NCBI GenBank assembly: GCA_947472645.1
Contig: CANJBQ010000017.1
Span: 1-50,134 of the forward strand
Direction: 5' to 3'
Origin: Burkholderiaceae bacterium
GTDB lineage: Bacteria; Pseudomonadota; Gammaproteobacteria; Burkholderiales; Burkholderiaceae
DNA length: 50,134 nucleotides
Of the stretch, positions 36,437 to 45,762 are shown one piece after another. The first letter of the stretch is position 1. Each line of letters starts with the position of its first letter. The notes beneath the pieces are model-generated. The model was not told where the DNA came from. It was given only the letters and a program-made list of their open reading frames with translations, and ran no database searches. The translations under genes were made by a program, and so were the position numbers.

Positions 36437-38215
36437 TTAACGTTTATGGACCGCTGAAATGTTGCTGGCGTTTCCACTCATATTGGCATCGTATCCTGGG
36501 GCAACGCAAGCATCAATGACGCAGACTTTTCCCATTTGTACGAGTCGTAATCCTTCTGTTATCGCTGCTTTAAGATCTTGAGCTCGACGAACTGGACCGA
36601 TACCTTCGGCTCCCATAGAGCGTGTCATTTGTGCAATGTCAATTTCGGGTTCACTCATACGTTGACCAATCCATTTATTTTCTGTGGGACGCAGACGCTC
36701 TTTTGCGACACGTTCTTGATGGAGCTCATCATTAAAGTATGAATGGTTATTACAGACAATGATTAATAAGGGTATTCCGTAGTGGACAGCTGTCCATATG
36801 GCAGTATTGCTCATTAAAAAATCGCCATCTCCAAGAAGTGCAATTGGAACTCGGGCAGATTGAATATCTCTTAATGCAAGAGCTACACCTACCGTATTTC
36901 CTGGGCCAGCACCAACACCTCCGCCGCCATCTGCGCCTAGATAATCCATTGGATGTCGAAAATGCCGATAAGCACCATTCCAGCCTAGAGGAAGTCGAGC
37001 TAAACAAATATCGAGATCTTTAGTACATTCTTGAAGCACATCAGACAGTGCGCGAAGGCTAACGACATCATCATTTGGCATTGTTGGAAGAGCATTTTTA
37101 ACTGGCCAAGATTTTTGAGATTGGGCTGAGATAACTTTATTTAAAGCTCCGACAGCATCATCAGGTTCGCAAAGCATGTAGATATCAACCGCAGGCAAAC
37201 TACCGCCATCCATACTCCATCCACGATGACTATGCATGTCCAAAGAGACATTAATAATTTGAGCTTGGCATGGTTTATTTTGAAGAGCCTGTTTAAAAGC
37301 ACCTCCTGGATCGACCCAGTCCAACATTAAAATCACATCCGCTTCACGAACTGCTGCACAAGCTTCTGCAGACATAAAGTAAGATGGTGATCCGACATGT
37401 TGTGGGTGGTCTGTCGGAAAACTGGCTGCATTTTTAAGGTCGGTAATTACCGCAGCTTGAAGTTTTTCAGATAACTTTACTCGCGCATCCCAATCCGATA
37501 AATTACGAGACATTCGTCCCATCAAGATAACGGGATTTTTTGCATGAGAAAGTAATTGAGCTGCTCGCTCAACATTATTTGTAGAGGGTGGTGAGGATTT
37601 TGGCGCTGCAAAGCGAGTTGAATCTGGGATGGCCATTAAACCTTCCATTTTACTTTCTTGCAATGCTGCATCAAGATTGATATATACCGGACCACGAGGC
37701 GCGGTTTGTGCAATTTGACTCCCTCGCAGAAGTGCCTCTATAGCTGCAGGTATTGAACCTGGCTGGTTATCCCACTTGGTGAAGTCTCTCACTAAAGCAC
37801 CTTGATCGCTAGAAGTATGAATCCAATCTATCCAGGGACGACGACGTGCAGCATCCCAAGGACCTGTAGCACCTAGCATTAAGATTGGCATCCGATCACA
37901 CCAAGCATTGAAGACAGCCATCGTTGCATGCATCAAACCAACGTTTGAGTGCACCAAAGCTCCCATCATCTTGCCTGAGGCTTTGGCAAATCCTTGAGCA
38001 ATGGCGATAGCCACTTCTTCGTGTAAGCACAATAGCATTTGCGGAGCTTGGTTACCTATGTGGTTCACGAGGCTATCATGCAAACCCCGATAACTTGCAC
38101 CAGGATTGAGGGCGATATAGGGTACTTGCATTTCATGCAGGCAATCCGCAATAGAGTCGCTACCCCAATAAGTTAAGGCCTGAGTGTTTGGAGTTGGTGT
38201 ATCGTGATTAATCAT
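36437..38215 (-). CDS. Thiamine-diphosphate-dependent decarboxylase-like enzyme
   Basis: This 592-residue protein has the standard three domains. The PYR-domain activating Glu is at about 66 (CLHEEVAIAIAQGFAK). The PP domain has GDGDFLM and the closing CNN of the ThDP motif. It resembles benzoylformate decarboxylase and acetolactate synthase large subunits, but the region after TKWDNQPGS does not identify a substrate. The Bug receptor gene starts immediately upstream and ends three bases before this start. With the aldehyde dehydrogenase downstream, 2-oxo acid decarboxylation is most plausible. Confidence 0.88.
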   Translation of the reverse strand: MINHDTPTPNTQALTYWGSDSIADCLHEMQVPYIALNPGASYRGLHDSLVNHIGNQAPQMLLCLHEEVAIAIAQGFAKASGKMMGALVHSNVGLMHATMAVFNAWCDRMPILMLGATGPWDAARRRPWIDWIHTSSDQGALVRDFTKWDNQPGSIPAAIEALLRGSQIAQTAPRGPVYINLDAALQESKMEGLMAIPDSTRFAAPKSSPPSTNNVERAAQLLSHAKNPVILMGRMSRNLSDWDARVKLSEKLQAAVITDLKNAASFPTDHPQHVGSPSYFMSAEACAAVREADVILMLDWVDPGGAFKQALQNKPCQAQIINVSLDMHSHRGWSMDGGSLPAVDIYMLCEPDDAVGALNKVISAQSQKSWPVKNALPTMPNDDVVSLRALSDVLQECTKDLDICLARLPLGWNGAYRHFRHPMDYLGADGGGGVGAGPGNTVGVALALRDIQSARVPIALLGDGDFLMSNTAIWTAVHYGIPLLIIVCNNHSYFNDELHQERVAKERLRPTENKWIGQRMSEPEIDIAQMTRSMGAEGIGPVRRAQDLKAAITEGLRLVQMGKVCVIDACVAPGYDANMSGNASNISAVHKR

Positions 38216-38217
38216 CT

Positions 38218-39186
38218 TTAGTCCGCTTTAATGTTGGTTTCTTTAATGACTTTACCCCAGCGGGTATAGTCCTCTTTGATGGTATTGGTAAGTGCCTCTG
38301 GGGTACTTGGTGCTGCTTCAATACCTTGCCCATTCAGGTTTGATTTCACCTCGGGCAGTTGAAGGACTCGAACGATATCACCATTCACTTTATTGATGAT
38401 ATCTTTCGGTACTCCAACCGGCATGAATACACCCAGCCAAACATCTAATTCCACACCAGGGATTGTTTCGGCAATAGTTGGTAAATCTGGAAAGGATGAG
38501 ATCCGTTTCCCACCAGCGCTGGCAATTAAACGCAGCTTACCATCTTTAATATGGGGAAGTAGAGAATTCACAGCTCCAATAAAGACCTGAAGTCGACCGC
38601 CGATTAAATCAGTAATAACTGGCAAAGCACCCTTATAGGGAACATGCTGCATTTGAATACCTGCAGCGTGATTTAACATTTCTGTTGCGAGTTGCTGAGG
38701 GGATCCATTTCCAGATGAACCAAAATTGAGTTTATCTGGGTTCGCCTTTGCATAAGCTACTAATTCAGTAACGGTTTTGGCTGGGACTGAAGGATGAACA
38801 ACTAAAACGAAAGGTACTAAAGCGACTTGACTGATTGGCGTAAAGTCTTTAAATACATCAAAAGGCATTTTTCCCATATGAGGGTTGGTGACGAAAATAT
38901 TATTTGCCCCAAGTAGCCAGGTATATCCATCAGCGGGGCTCTTTGCAACAATATCAGCACCTAAATTCATGCCAGCACCAGGGCGGTTATCTACTGTCAC
39001 GGACTGCCCCCATTGCTCACTTAATTTTTGAGCGATTACTCGGGCTACGACATCATTACTCCCCCCAGGGGTGATTGGAACGATAAATTTGATAGCGCGA
39101 GCAGGGTAAGACGTATTTTGCGCTTGCGAAGATATTGTAAATACTAGTGCAAAGCACATTCCGATTATTGACAGATAACGAGACAT
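38218..39186 (-). CDS. Bug/TctC-family periplasmic solute-binding protein (4 of 4)
   Basis: Two adjacent ATG codons follow AGGAG; the second (39186) has the better spacing and gives 322 residues, the first adds one Met. The signal peptide ends near SSQAQ. The Bug motifs YPARAIKFIVPITPGGSNDVV and VTVDNRPGAGMNLGAD follow. It heads the operon with the ThDP enzyme and aldehyde dehydrogenase, so its ligand is probably a 2-oxo acid or an aromatic 2-oxo acid. No TctAB permease genes are nearby. Confidence 0.93.
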   Translation of the reverse strand: MSRYLSIIGMCFALVFTISSQAQNTSYPARAIKFIVPITPGGSNDVVARVIAQKLSEQWGQSVTVDNRPGAGMNLGADIVAKSPADGYTWLLGANNIFVTNPHMGKMPFDVFKDFTPISQVALVPFVLVVHPSVPAKTVTELVAYAKANPDKLNFGSSGNGSPQQLATEMLNHAAGIQMQHVPYKGALPVITDLIGGRLQVFIGAVNSLLPHIKDGKLRLIASAGGKRISSFPDLPTIAETIPGVELDVWLGVFMPVGVPKDIINKVNGDIVRVLQLPEVKSNLNGQGIEAAPSTPEALTNTIKEDYTRWGKVIKETNIKAD

Positions 39187-39449
39187 CATTTTCTCCTGAA
39201 GATATTTTCAATTTCAAAGAACTCAATCTTTTTTGTTGATGGATTCTCTTATACACACTTTTAGGGTGTTTTATTTTCTTTAAATTTGATATTTTTAATA
39301 AAAATATTTTATGGGAACAATTTAATAGATTAATGGAATTAGTCTAACTTGATAGTTGATATTGTTGAGTTTAGGGAAAACCCCGATCATTAGGAAATTA
39401 GAAAATAGTAGAATCTGATTAATAACCTTTTAATAGATAGGGACTTTAC

Positions 39450-39923
39450 ATGCAGAAATCACTTCTTATCAATGCTGATAAATGTACTGGTTGTTTACAG
39501 TGCGAAATGGCCTGTAGTTTTGAGAATTATGGTGTTTTTAATCCCGCCAAATCGAGAATTAAGGTTTTTGATTTTCATGAGACGGGTAAAAAAGTGCCTT
39601 ATACCTGTACTCAATGTGACGAAGCTTGGTGCTTAAAGGCTTGTCCAGTGGATGCCATCCGCATCGATGTAGTTACTGGAGCAAAAGTGGTGGTTGAAGA
39701 CGTTTGCGTGGGTTGTAAGGTCTGTACGATTTCGTGCCCATTTGGAACTGTTAATTATGTCCAAGAAACTGGCAAAGTGCAAAAATGTGATTTATGTGGA
39801 GGAGACCCTGCTTGTGCTGATGCGTGCCCAACTGGTGCGATAACGTATGTAGATGCTGATTGGACAGGTTTAGACAAAATGCGTACCTGGGCAGCAAAAC
39901 TAGGTAATCAAACCAACGCTTAA
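39450..39923 (+). CDS. aorA: Aldehyde oxidoreductase polyferredoxin subunit AorA
   Basis: This 157-residue protein has 16 cysteines in four [4Fe-4S] motifs: Cys12/15/18/22, Cys53/56/61/65, Cys86/89/92/96 and Cys113/116/122/126. It matches the HycB/AorA-type electron-transfer subunit encoded in front of bacterial tungsten aldehyde oxidoreductases. In Aromatoleum aromaticum, AorA protomers are reported to stack into a filament that carries AorBC units. The gene precedes aorB by 33 bases and starts a five-gene operon. A filament here is inference; the cluster count is seen directly. Confidence 0.92.
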   Translation: MQKSLLINADKCTGCLQCEMACSFENYGVFNPAKSRIKVFDFHETGKKVPYTCTQCDEAWCLKACPVDAIRIDVVTGAKVVVEDVCVGCKVCTISCPFGTVNYVQETGKVQKCDLCGGDPACADACPTGAITYVDADWTGLDKMRTWAAKLGNQTNA

Positions 39924-39956
39924 TTAATTTGAATATATTCATCGAGGAAATAAACT

Positions 39957-41804
39957 ATGTCATGGGCCGGAAAACTACTACGTGTTAACCTTACTAAAGG
40001 TACTTGCCAATCTGAAGCGCTCAATATGCAGTGGGCTAAAGATTATCTAGGTTCAAGAGGTTTAGGAACTAAATATTTAGTTGAAGAGATGGATGCTAAA
40101 GTCGATCCGTTGTCACCGGACAATAAAATAATTTGGGCAACTGGCCCATTAACTGGAACGATGGCCTCAACAGGAGGTCGTTACACCGTCATCACTAAAG
40201 GACCGCTCACTGGCGCAATAGCATGCTCAAACTCAGGAGGTTATTGGGGTGCTGAGTTGAAGATGGCTGGTTGGGATATGGTTATCTTTGAAGGTAAGTC
40301 ACCAAAGCCTGTCTATCTATTTATCGAGAACGATGAAGTACGTTTGATTGACGCGTCCGACTTATGGGGTAAGTCCGTTTGGGAAACCGAACCAGCGATT
40401 AAAGCAAAACATCAGGATCCACAAATTCGTGTTTCCTGTATTGGTCGTGCTGGAGAAAACCAAGTTTTATTTGCGGCTGTCGTTAATGATTTACACCGCG
40501 CAGCTGGACGCTCAGGTGTTGGTGCTGTGATGGGTAGCAAGAACCTCAAAGCAATTGCTGTAAGAGGAACTAAAGGAGTCGGGAACTTTAAGAATCCTAA
40601 AGCCTTTATGGCAGCAGCAAAAGCCGCTAAAGCAGTGCTTGCTGGTAATGCGGTGACTGGTCAAGGTTTACCAACTTTTGGTACTCAGGTACTGATGAAT
40701 GTGATTAATGAAGTTGGGGCGCTTCCAACACGTAATCATCGTGACGTTCAATTTGAAGGCGCTAAAGATATTTCTGCTGAAGCCATGGCAGCTCCTAGAG
40801 CCAGTGATGGTAAAGCGCAGTTGGTTACTAATCAGGCTTGTTTTGGTTGTACCATTGCCTGCGGCCGAATTTCTAAAATTGATGAGTCGCATTTCTCGAT
40901 TCAAAATAAACCTCAGTATTTTGGCGCATCTGGTGGACTTGAGTATGAAGCTGCCTGGGCGCTTGGTGCGGCGAATGGCGTGAATGATTTAGAGGCACTT
41001 CAATATGCCAACATGATTTGTAATGAAGATGGTTTTGATCCGATTACTTTTGGCGCAACGGTTGGTGCTGTCATGGAGCTCTACGAAATGGGCCTAATCT
41101 CAAAAGAGCAACTTGGTATTGATGCTAAGTTTGGTTCAGCACAAGCACTCTGTCATTTTGTAGAGATTACTGCTAAAGGCGAAGGCTTTGGCAAAGAAAT
41201 TGCCTTGGGTTCTGCCAGACTAACAGCTAAATATGGTCAGCCCGACTTATCGATGAGTGTTAAGGGTCAAGAATTCCCGGCTTATGACGGTCGAGTAATT
41301 CAAGGAATTGGTCTTGCTTATGCAACATCAAATCGTGGCGCATGCCATTTACGTGGCTACACTATTGCATCTGAAGTTTTAGGCATTCCTGTAAAAACTG
41401 AACCAGCAGATACTGTTGGTAAGCCAGGATTAGTCAAGGCTTTCCAGGATGCAACTGCAGCATTTGATTCTGCTGGTATTTGTATATTCACTAGTTTTGC
41501 TTGGACGTTAGCTGACGTTGCGCCACAACTGCAGGCCGCATGTGGCGATGAATTTACGGTAGAGAATCTCACTACAATCGGCGAGCGTATTTGGAATATG
41601 GAACGTGACTTTAATAATCGTGCAGGTTTCACGAGTAAAGATGATAAATTGCCAAAACGACTAATGACAGAGGCCGCAAAAACAGGTCCTGGTAAAGGTT
41701 CTGTTAGTGGTTTAGACAAGATGTTGCCTGAATATTATGAGTTGCGTGGATGGGATCATGATGGAATGCTGAAGACGGACACACGAACTCGTTTAGGTTT
41801 GTAA
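39957..41804 (+). CDS. aorB: Tungsten-type aldehyde ferredoxin oxidoreductase, catalytic subunit AorB
   Basis: This 615-residue enzyme has the AOR-family N-terminus with LLRVNLTKG and GSRGLGTKYLVEEM. The [4Fe-4S] ligands are Cys295, Cys298 and Cys302 (CFGCTIAC) and probably Cys509 (SAGICIFT), which matches the family spacing. AOR enzymes bind two metallopterins around tungsten and oxidise aldehydes to acids. Some also reduce acids or use hydrogen. GAGGA precedes the start. Tungsten rather than molybdenum is family knowledge. No TupABC/WtpABC tungstate transporter genes are in the window. Confidence 0.95.
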   Translation: MSWAGKLLRVNLTKGTCQSEALNMQWAKDYLGSRGLGTKYLVEEMDAKVDPLSPDNKIIWATGPLTGTMASTGGRYTVITKGPLTGAIACSNSGGYWGAELKMAGWDMVIFEGKSPKPVYLFIENDEVRLIDASDLWGKSVWETEPAIKAKHQDPQIRVSCIGRAGENQVLFAAVVNDLHRAAGRSGVGAVMGSKNLKAIAVRGTKGVGNFKNPKAFMAAAKAAKAVLAGNAVTGQGLPTFGTQVLMNVINEVGALPTRNHRDVQFEGAKDISAEAMAAPRASDGKAQLVTNQACFGCTIACGRISKIDESHFSIQNKPQYFGASGGLEYEAAWALGAANGVNDLEALQYANMICNEDGFDPITFGATVGAVMELYEMGLISKEQLGIDAKFGSAQALCHFVEITAKGEGFGKEIALGSARLTAKYGQPDLSMSVKGQEFPAYDGRVIQGIGLAYATSNRGACHLRGYTIASEVLGIPVKTEPADTVGKPGLVKAFQDATAAFDSAGICIFTSFAWTLADVAPQLQAACGDEFTVENLTTIGERIWNMERDFNNRAGFTSKDDKLPKRLMTEAAKTGPGKGSVSGLDKMLPEYYELRGWDHDGMLKTDTRTRLGL

Positions 41805-41808
41805 ATCC

Positions 41809-43074
41809 ATGAAACACGTCATTATAGGTAACGGTCCGGCTGGCGTTGTGGCAGCTGAGACTATTCGTAAACGTGCACCGCATGACCAAATCATTTTGAT
41901 TGGAGCAGAGCCAGAGCCACCGTATTCTCGAATGGCTATTCCTTATTTATTGATCGGAAACATTCAAGAGTCAGGAACCTATTTACGTAAAGACCAAGAC
42001 CATTTTAAAAAACTCAACATTGAGTTACTTCACGCAAGAGTTATTTCGGTACAACCAGAGCTTAAAAAAATCAAGATTGCTCTTCACGGCATAGATCAAG
42101 AACTTGTATATGACAAACTATTGATTGCAACCGGTTCGACACCGATTCGTCCGCCGATTCAAGGAATGGACTTACCTGGTATTTACTCTTGCTGGACGTT
42201 GGAAGATGCCAGAAATATTCATAAAAAAACAGGTTCAGGAACTAGAGTGTTGCAAATGGGGGCGGGCTTTATTGGCTGCATTATATTAGAAGCACTGGCT
42301 AGCAAAGATATCAAGCTCACAGTTGTTGAGATGGAAAATCGGATGGTACCTCGCATGATGACCCAAACGGCCGGTCAAATGATAAAAAAATGGGTAGAGT
42401 CAAAAGGGGTCAAAGTCTTTACGCAAACCAAAGTAGAAAAAATTGCTAAAGAGGGTGATGCTTTAAAGGTGAGTCTGTCCAACGGAGAGTCATTGGTTGT
42501 CGATACGATTATTTCTGCTACAGGTATAAAAGCGAATATTGAGTTTTTAAATGGTTCCGGGATACATTGCGAGAAAGGTATTTTCGTCAATGAATTGATG
42601 CAGACTTCGATTTCTGATATTTATGCTGCAGGGGATGTTACTGAGAGTATTGATTTTTCAACTGGTCAGCGCATGATTAATGCGATTCAGCCAAATGCTG
42701 CAGATCAGGCGACGATAGCTGCAGTAAATATGAGTGGTGGAGTGGCCAATACGACCGGTAGTTTTCAAGTCAATGTACTGGATACACTAGGTTTAATTTC
42801 TTCTTCTTTTGGGCTTTGGGCTGGTATCGAGGGGGGAGATCACTCAGAGGTGGTTGATGAGTCTAATTATAAATACCTTCATTTAGAGTTTTTGGAGGAT
42901 GTTTTAATTGGGGCCACAAGCCTTGGTATGACTGATCATATTGGTGCAATGCGGGGTTTGATACAAACCAAAGTAAAACTAGGGAATTGGAAAGATAAAC
43001 TGTTAGTAGATCCAACGATGGTGATGCAAGCTTATTTAGAAAAAGGCCAGGAACAAGCTTCCTGGAAGACGTAA
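41809..43074 (+). CDS. aorC: FAD/NAD(P)-binding reductase subunit AorC
   Basis: This 421-residue pyridine-nucleotide-disulfide-type flavoprotein has the FAD motif GNGPAGVVAAE (residues 8-18). The NAD motif GAGFIGCIILEAL follows near 147, and the second FAD motif IYAAGDVTE near 268. It resembles the rubredoxin/nitrite reductase flavin subunit and AorC of A. aromaticum, which links the AOR to NAD. It follows aorB by four bases. The unit should let aldehyde oxidation reduce NAD directly. Confidence 0.93.
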   Translation: MKHVIIGNGPAGVVAAETIRKRAPHDQIILIGAEPEPPYSRMAIPYLLIGNIQESGTYLRKDQDHFKKLNIELLHARVISVQPELKKIKIALHGIDQELVYDKLLIATGSTPIRPPIQGMDLPGIYSCWTLEDARNIHKKTGSGTRVLQMGAGFIGCIILEALASKDIKLTVVEMENRMVPRMMTQTAGQMIKKWVESKGVKVFTQTKVEKIAKEGDALKVSLSNGESLVVDTIISATGIKANIEFLNGSGIHCEKGIFVNELMQTSISDIYAAGDVTESIDFSTGQRMINAIQPNAADQATIAAVNMSGGVANTTGSFQVNVLDTLGLISSSFGLWAGIEGGDHSEVVDESNYKYLHLEFLEDVLIGATSLGMTDHIGAMRGLIQTKVKLGNWKDKLLVDPTMVMQAYLEKGQEQASWKT

Positions 43075-43083
43075 AATAGATCA

Positions 43084-43338
43084 ATGCAAGTTACGTTAAA
43101 ACTGTTCGCCAGCCTAAATCAATATTTACCAGCTTCTAAAATTAGTAATGTTGAGTCTTTAATTGAGGTTCCTGAGGGGACCAATATTGGAACGGTGATC
43201 CATCTTTATAAAATTCCTGAGAAGTCAGCGCATTTAGTCATGGTTAATGGCAAGTACATTGAGCCGTCTCTGAGGATGGATTACATTTTGCAACATGATG
43301 ATGCTTTAGCTATTTGTCCTCCGGTAGCAGGTGGATAA
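43084..43338 (+). CDS. MoaD/ThiS-like protein ending in Gly-Gly
   Basis: This 84-residue ubiquitin-fold protein begins LKLFASLNQYLP and ends CPPVAGG. The C-terminal GG is the adenylation and thiocarboxylation site of MoaD, which donates sulfur to molybdopterin. Such proteins are common next to AOR genes and are thought to serve the tungstopterin cofactor. It starts nine bases after aorC. It probably corresponds to the fourth gene of known aor operons. It could supply a dedicated pathway while the general MoaD is elsewhere. Confidence 0.85.
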   Translation: MQVTLKLFASLNQYLPASKISNVESLIEVPEGTNIGTVIHLYKIPEKSAHLVMVNGKYIEPSLRMDYILQHDDALAICPPVAGG

Positions 43339-43343
43339 ATCGC

Positions 43344-43655
43344 GTGTTACCTGAAGATATTGGCATTACCCGTAACATGGGTTGTACTAAACAAGATTTG
43401 TTGAGATGGTTACCTAATGCTTTAGGTGATCTCTACGTACTAACTGATATCGAGATTGATCAAGAGAAGTTTCAGGAAATAAAAGATGCTGCAATGAAAT
43501 TGTGTGCAACAAGCTCAGAGTCACATCAGATCGCTTTATTGGTAATACCTACTATAAAAGTGCAGTTTTTATTTTCACAAAGTAAGATAGGTTTATCTAA
43601 AATCAATGAAGTGATGGATCGATTTGATTTGTATACAAGAAGAGGCGGGGGTTAA
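43344..43655 (+). CDS. Small unknown protein of the AOR operon
   Basis: I do not recognise a named family. The likely start is GTG 43344, six bases past the MoaD-like stop; TTG 43314 overlaps that gene and ATG 43377 would lose the conserved-looking DIGITRNMG. The product is about 103 residues. It has GCTKQDLLRWLPNALGD near the start, a beta-rich centre (IALLVIPTIKVQFLF) and a Gly-rich tail RRGGG. The lack of membrane segments suggests a soluble protein. Position in the operon implies a role in AOR maturation or cofactor handling. This is a guess from context. Confidence 0.65.
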   Translation: MLPEDIGITRNMGCTKQDLLRWLPNALGDLYVLTDIEIDQEKFQEIKDAAMKLCATSSESHQIALLVIPTIKVQFLFSQSKIGLSKINEVMDRFDLYTRRGGG

Positions 43656-43684
43656 ATGTTCGCAACAAAGTATCCATCATTAAA

Positions 43685-44593
43685 ATGATCAGAAAAATAA
43701 GCCTACGTCATTTGCGCTCTTTTTTAGCCGTTGCAAAAACGGGTTCATTTACCTTAGCCTCCGCTCAATTGTTCCAAACTCAATCTACATTAACTGCAAC
43801 TATCCAACAATTTGAAGAAGAGATTGGACTGAAGCTCTTTGAAAGATCAACTAGAAGGGTTGAATTGACTGAGGATGCTATTAAGTTTCAACCTGTAGCT
43901 GAAAAGATTGTTCGTGATTTTGATAATGCACTTAATGACTTACAAGCGATTTCAAAAAGCCAGCAAGGCTTAATTAGAATTGCTGCTGCTCCATCTATGG
44001 CGGTGCATATTTTATCCCCTGCTTTACTTACATTTCGTCAACATTTCCCAGACGTTAATATTTCCATCCAAGATGCAGGTTCAGCAAAAATTGAACGAGC
44101 AGTTTTAGATGGTGAAGTTGACTTTGGATTAACGAGTCGTCTTCATAATTATCCTGAGCTTGATTACCGTCCAGTACTTCATGATAAATTTGGTGTTGTT
44201 ATGCCCCATGATCATGTCTTAGCTAAAATAAAACGTCCCTTAAAATGGGCGGATCTAGCTAATCATTCCTATATAGGTCTTACATCTGATACAGGGATAG
44301 GTGCCTTACTTGAAACTTACCCTGAAATTTCATTTGGGAAAAACTCAGATCCTCATGATCATGCCTCAAGTACTACCTCTTTATATGCCATGCTGAGGTT
44401 AAGTGGAAAGATCTCCGTATTACCTTCTTTAGCAGCTAAAGCAGGTCCAATGCAGGAGTTTTTATTTGCCGAGTTAACAGAACCGATTATCCATCGTGAG
44501 ATATGTCTTATCACAAGGCATCTTCGCTCATTTTCACCAAATACTCAGCGAATTTTAGATGTTTTGATGGAAACTATTGGTAAGTTAAGTTAA
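43685..44593 (+). CDS. LysR-family transcriptional regulator
   Basis: This 302-residue protein has an N-terminal winged helix-turn-helix (about 7-66: LRHLRSFLAVAKTGSFTLAS, then QTQSTLTATIQQFEEEIGLKLFE). A periplasmic-binding-like effector domain follows, with APSMAVHILSPALLTF. It lies 29 bases downstream of the AOR operon in the same direction, not divergent as is common for LysR genes. It could regulate the AOR operon, the downstream MDR-acyl-CoA synthetase operon, or both. The effector is unknown. Confidence 0.93.
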   Translation: MIRKISLRHLRSFLAVAKTGSFTLASAQLFQTQSTLTATIQQFEEEIGLKLFERSTRRVELTEDAIKFQPVAEKIVRDFDNALNDLQAISKSQQGLIRIAAAPSMAVHILSPALLTFRQHFPDVNISIQDAGSAKIERAVLDGEVDFGLTSRLHNYPELDYRPVLHDKFGVVMPHDHVLAKIKRPLKWADLANHSYIGLTSDTGIGALLETYPEISFGKNSDPHDHASSTTSLYAMLRLSGKISVLPSLAAKAGPMQEFLFAELTEPIIHREICLITRHLRSFSPNTQRILDVLMETIGKLS

Positions 44594-44766
44594 TTGATTC
44601 TCACTATACGTTAACTTCAAATTCAAGATTGATTGCCTTTAGAGCTTTATTCTTATTTATTGAAAAAAACGAATAATAAGAGGAATTAATTGATTTGCGC
44701 TGATTAAACCGAAATATTAGACTAGAACACAGAGAGTGTTTTATGCATCAATATTTAAGGATTAGC

Positions 44767-45762
44767 ATGATAGATCAGATGAGAGTGGTTGCGATCCAGC
44801 AACATGGTGGTATAGAGCAGATGAAGTTCGATCATTGGCCTAAACCTGTGGTTAAGGCAAATTTTGCCATTGTTGAGGTCAAAGCCTGCGGACTGAATTA
44901 TATGGATGTATTTGTCCTTCATGGCATGCCAGATATGCCGACGAAGATGCCGCGTATTCCTGGAGGCGATGTTGTTGGAGTCGTCCGTGAGGTTGGTGAA
45001 GGGGTTTCTCATGAATGGGTTGGTAAGAGAGTTGTCTTATTTCCGCGATTTCCTGAGGGTGGAGTGCTAGGGGAGAACGGTAATGGTGGTCTTTGTGAAT
45101 TTATCTGTGTAGATCATCGTCAATTAATTGAAGTTCCAGATGGCGTGACTGATATTGATGCGGCGGCATTGCCGATTGCTTATGGAACCTCTCACCGGAT
45201 GTTATTTACACGTGGTCGTTTAAAGGCTGGAGAAAAAGTACTAATTCTTGGAGCAAGCGGCGGTGTTGGGGTGTCTTGCTTACAGTTTGCCAAGATGGCA
45301 GGTTGCGAAGTATATGCTTGCACGAGCAGTGAAGAAAAAAGTCAAAAATTAAAATCTCTAGGCGCAGACCATGTCATTAACTATGCTGATGAGCCTGATT
45401 TCTCCAAAGCGGTATGGTCTGCGACCGGCAAAAAAGGTGTAGATGTTGCCATCAATTTTACAGGTGGTGATACTTGGATACCCACTCAACGAAGTATGGC
45501 TGTCAATGGTCGAATTCTTACTTGTGGTTCAACCGTAGATCATCTGTGTACAGTCGATGTTCGTTTTTTATGGTTCAGAGAGATGGAAATTATTGGTTCT
45601 AGAGCCTATGTACCTGATGATATCCGTGCTTGTCTTCAGTTTGTCGCCGATAAAAAAATACACCCGGTCATTGATCAAGTCTTTCCTCTAGATCAAGCCG
45701 CTGATGGATTACGTTTATTAGAAGAGCGACGTGTTTTTGGCAAAGTGATTATTAAGATATGA
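44767..45762 (+). CDS. MDR-family (quinone oxidoreductase-like) dehydrogenase
   Basis: ATG 44767 follows AAGGA at short spacing and is preferred over ATG 44743. The product has 331 residues. It is a medium-chain dehydrogenase with ACGLNYMDVFVLHG and the substrate strand PRIPGGDVVGVV, where the zinc-ligand His of alcohol dehydrogenases is Gly. The nucleotide motif GASGGVGVSCLQFAKMAG follows. The four structural-zinc cysteines are absent. It is therefore probably a zinc-independent NADPH:quinone or enoyl reductase type. It overlaps the acyl-CoA synthetase gene by four bases (ATGA), so the two are translationally coupled. Confidence 0.9.
   Translation: MIDQMRVVAIQQHGGIEQMKFDHWPKPVVKANFAIVEVKACGLNYMDVFVLHGMPDMPTKMPRIPGGDVVGVVREVGEGVSHEWVGKRVVLFPRFPEGGVLGENGNGGLCEFICVDHRQLIEVPDGVTDIDAAALPIAYGTSHRMLFTRGRLKAGEKVLILGASGGVGVSCLQFAKMAGCEVYACTSSEEKSQKLKSLGADHVINYADEPDFSKAVWSATGKKGVDVAINFTGGDTWIPTQRSMAVNGRILTCGSTVDHLCTVDVRFLWFREMEIIGSRAYVPDDIRACLQFVADKKIHPVIDQVFPLDQAADGLRLLEERRVFGKVIIKI

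Noticed and set aside
39190..39449. Largest gene-free gap, examined for a small gene or RNA
   Set aside because: It holds AT-rich sequence with a short ATATTTTT/AAAAATAT repeat and a small GGGAAAACCCC hairpin, but no open frame with a ribosome-binding site and no recognisable RNA; it is probably just the divergent promoter region.
44594..44766. Imperfect repeat near 44650-44680 as a terminator of the LysR gene
   Set aside because: The arms mismatch and there is no T-tract, so I cannot support a terminator.
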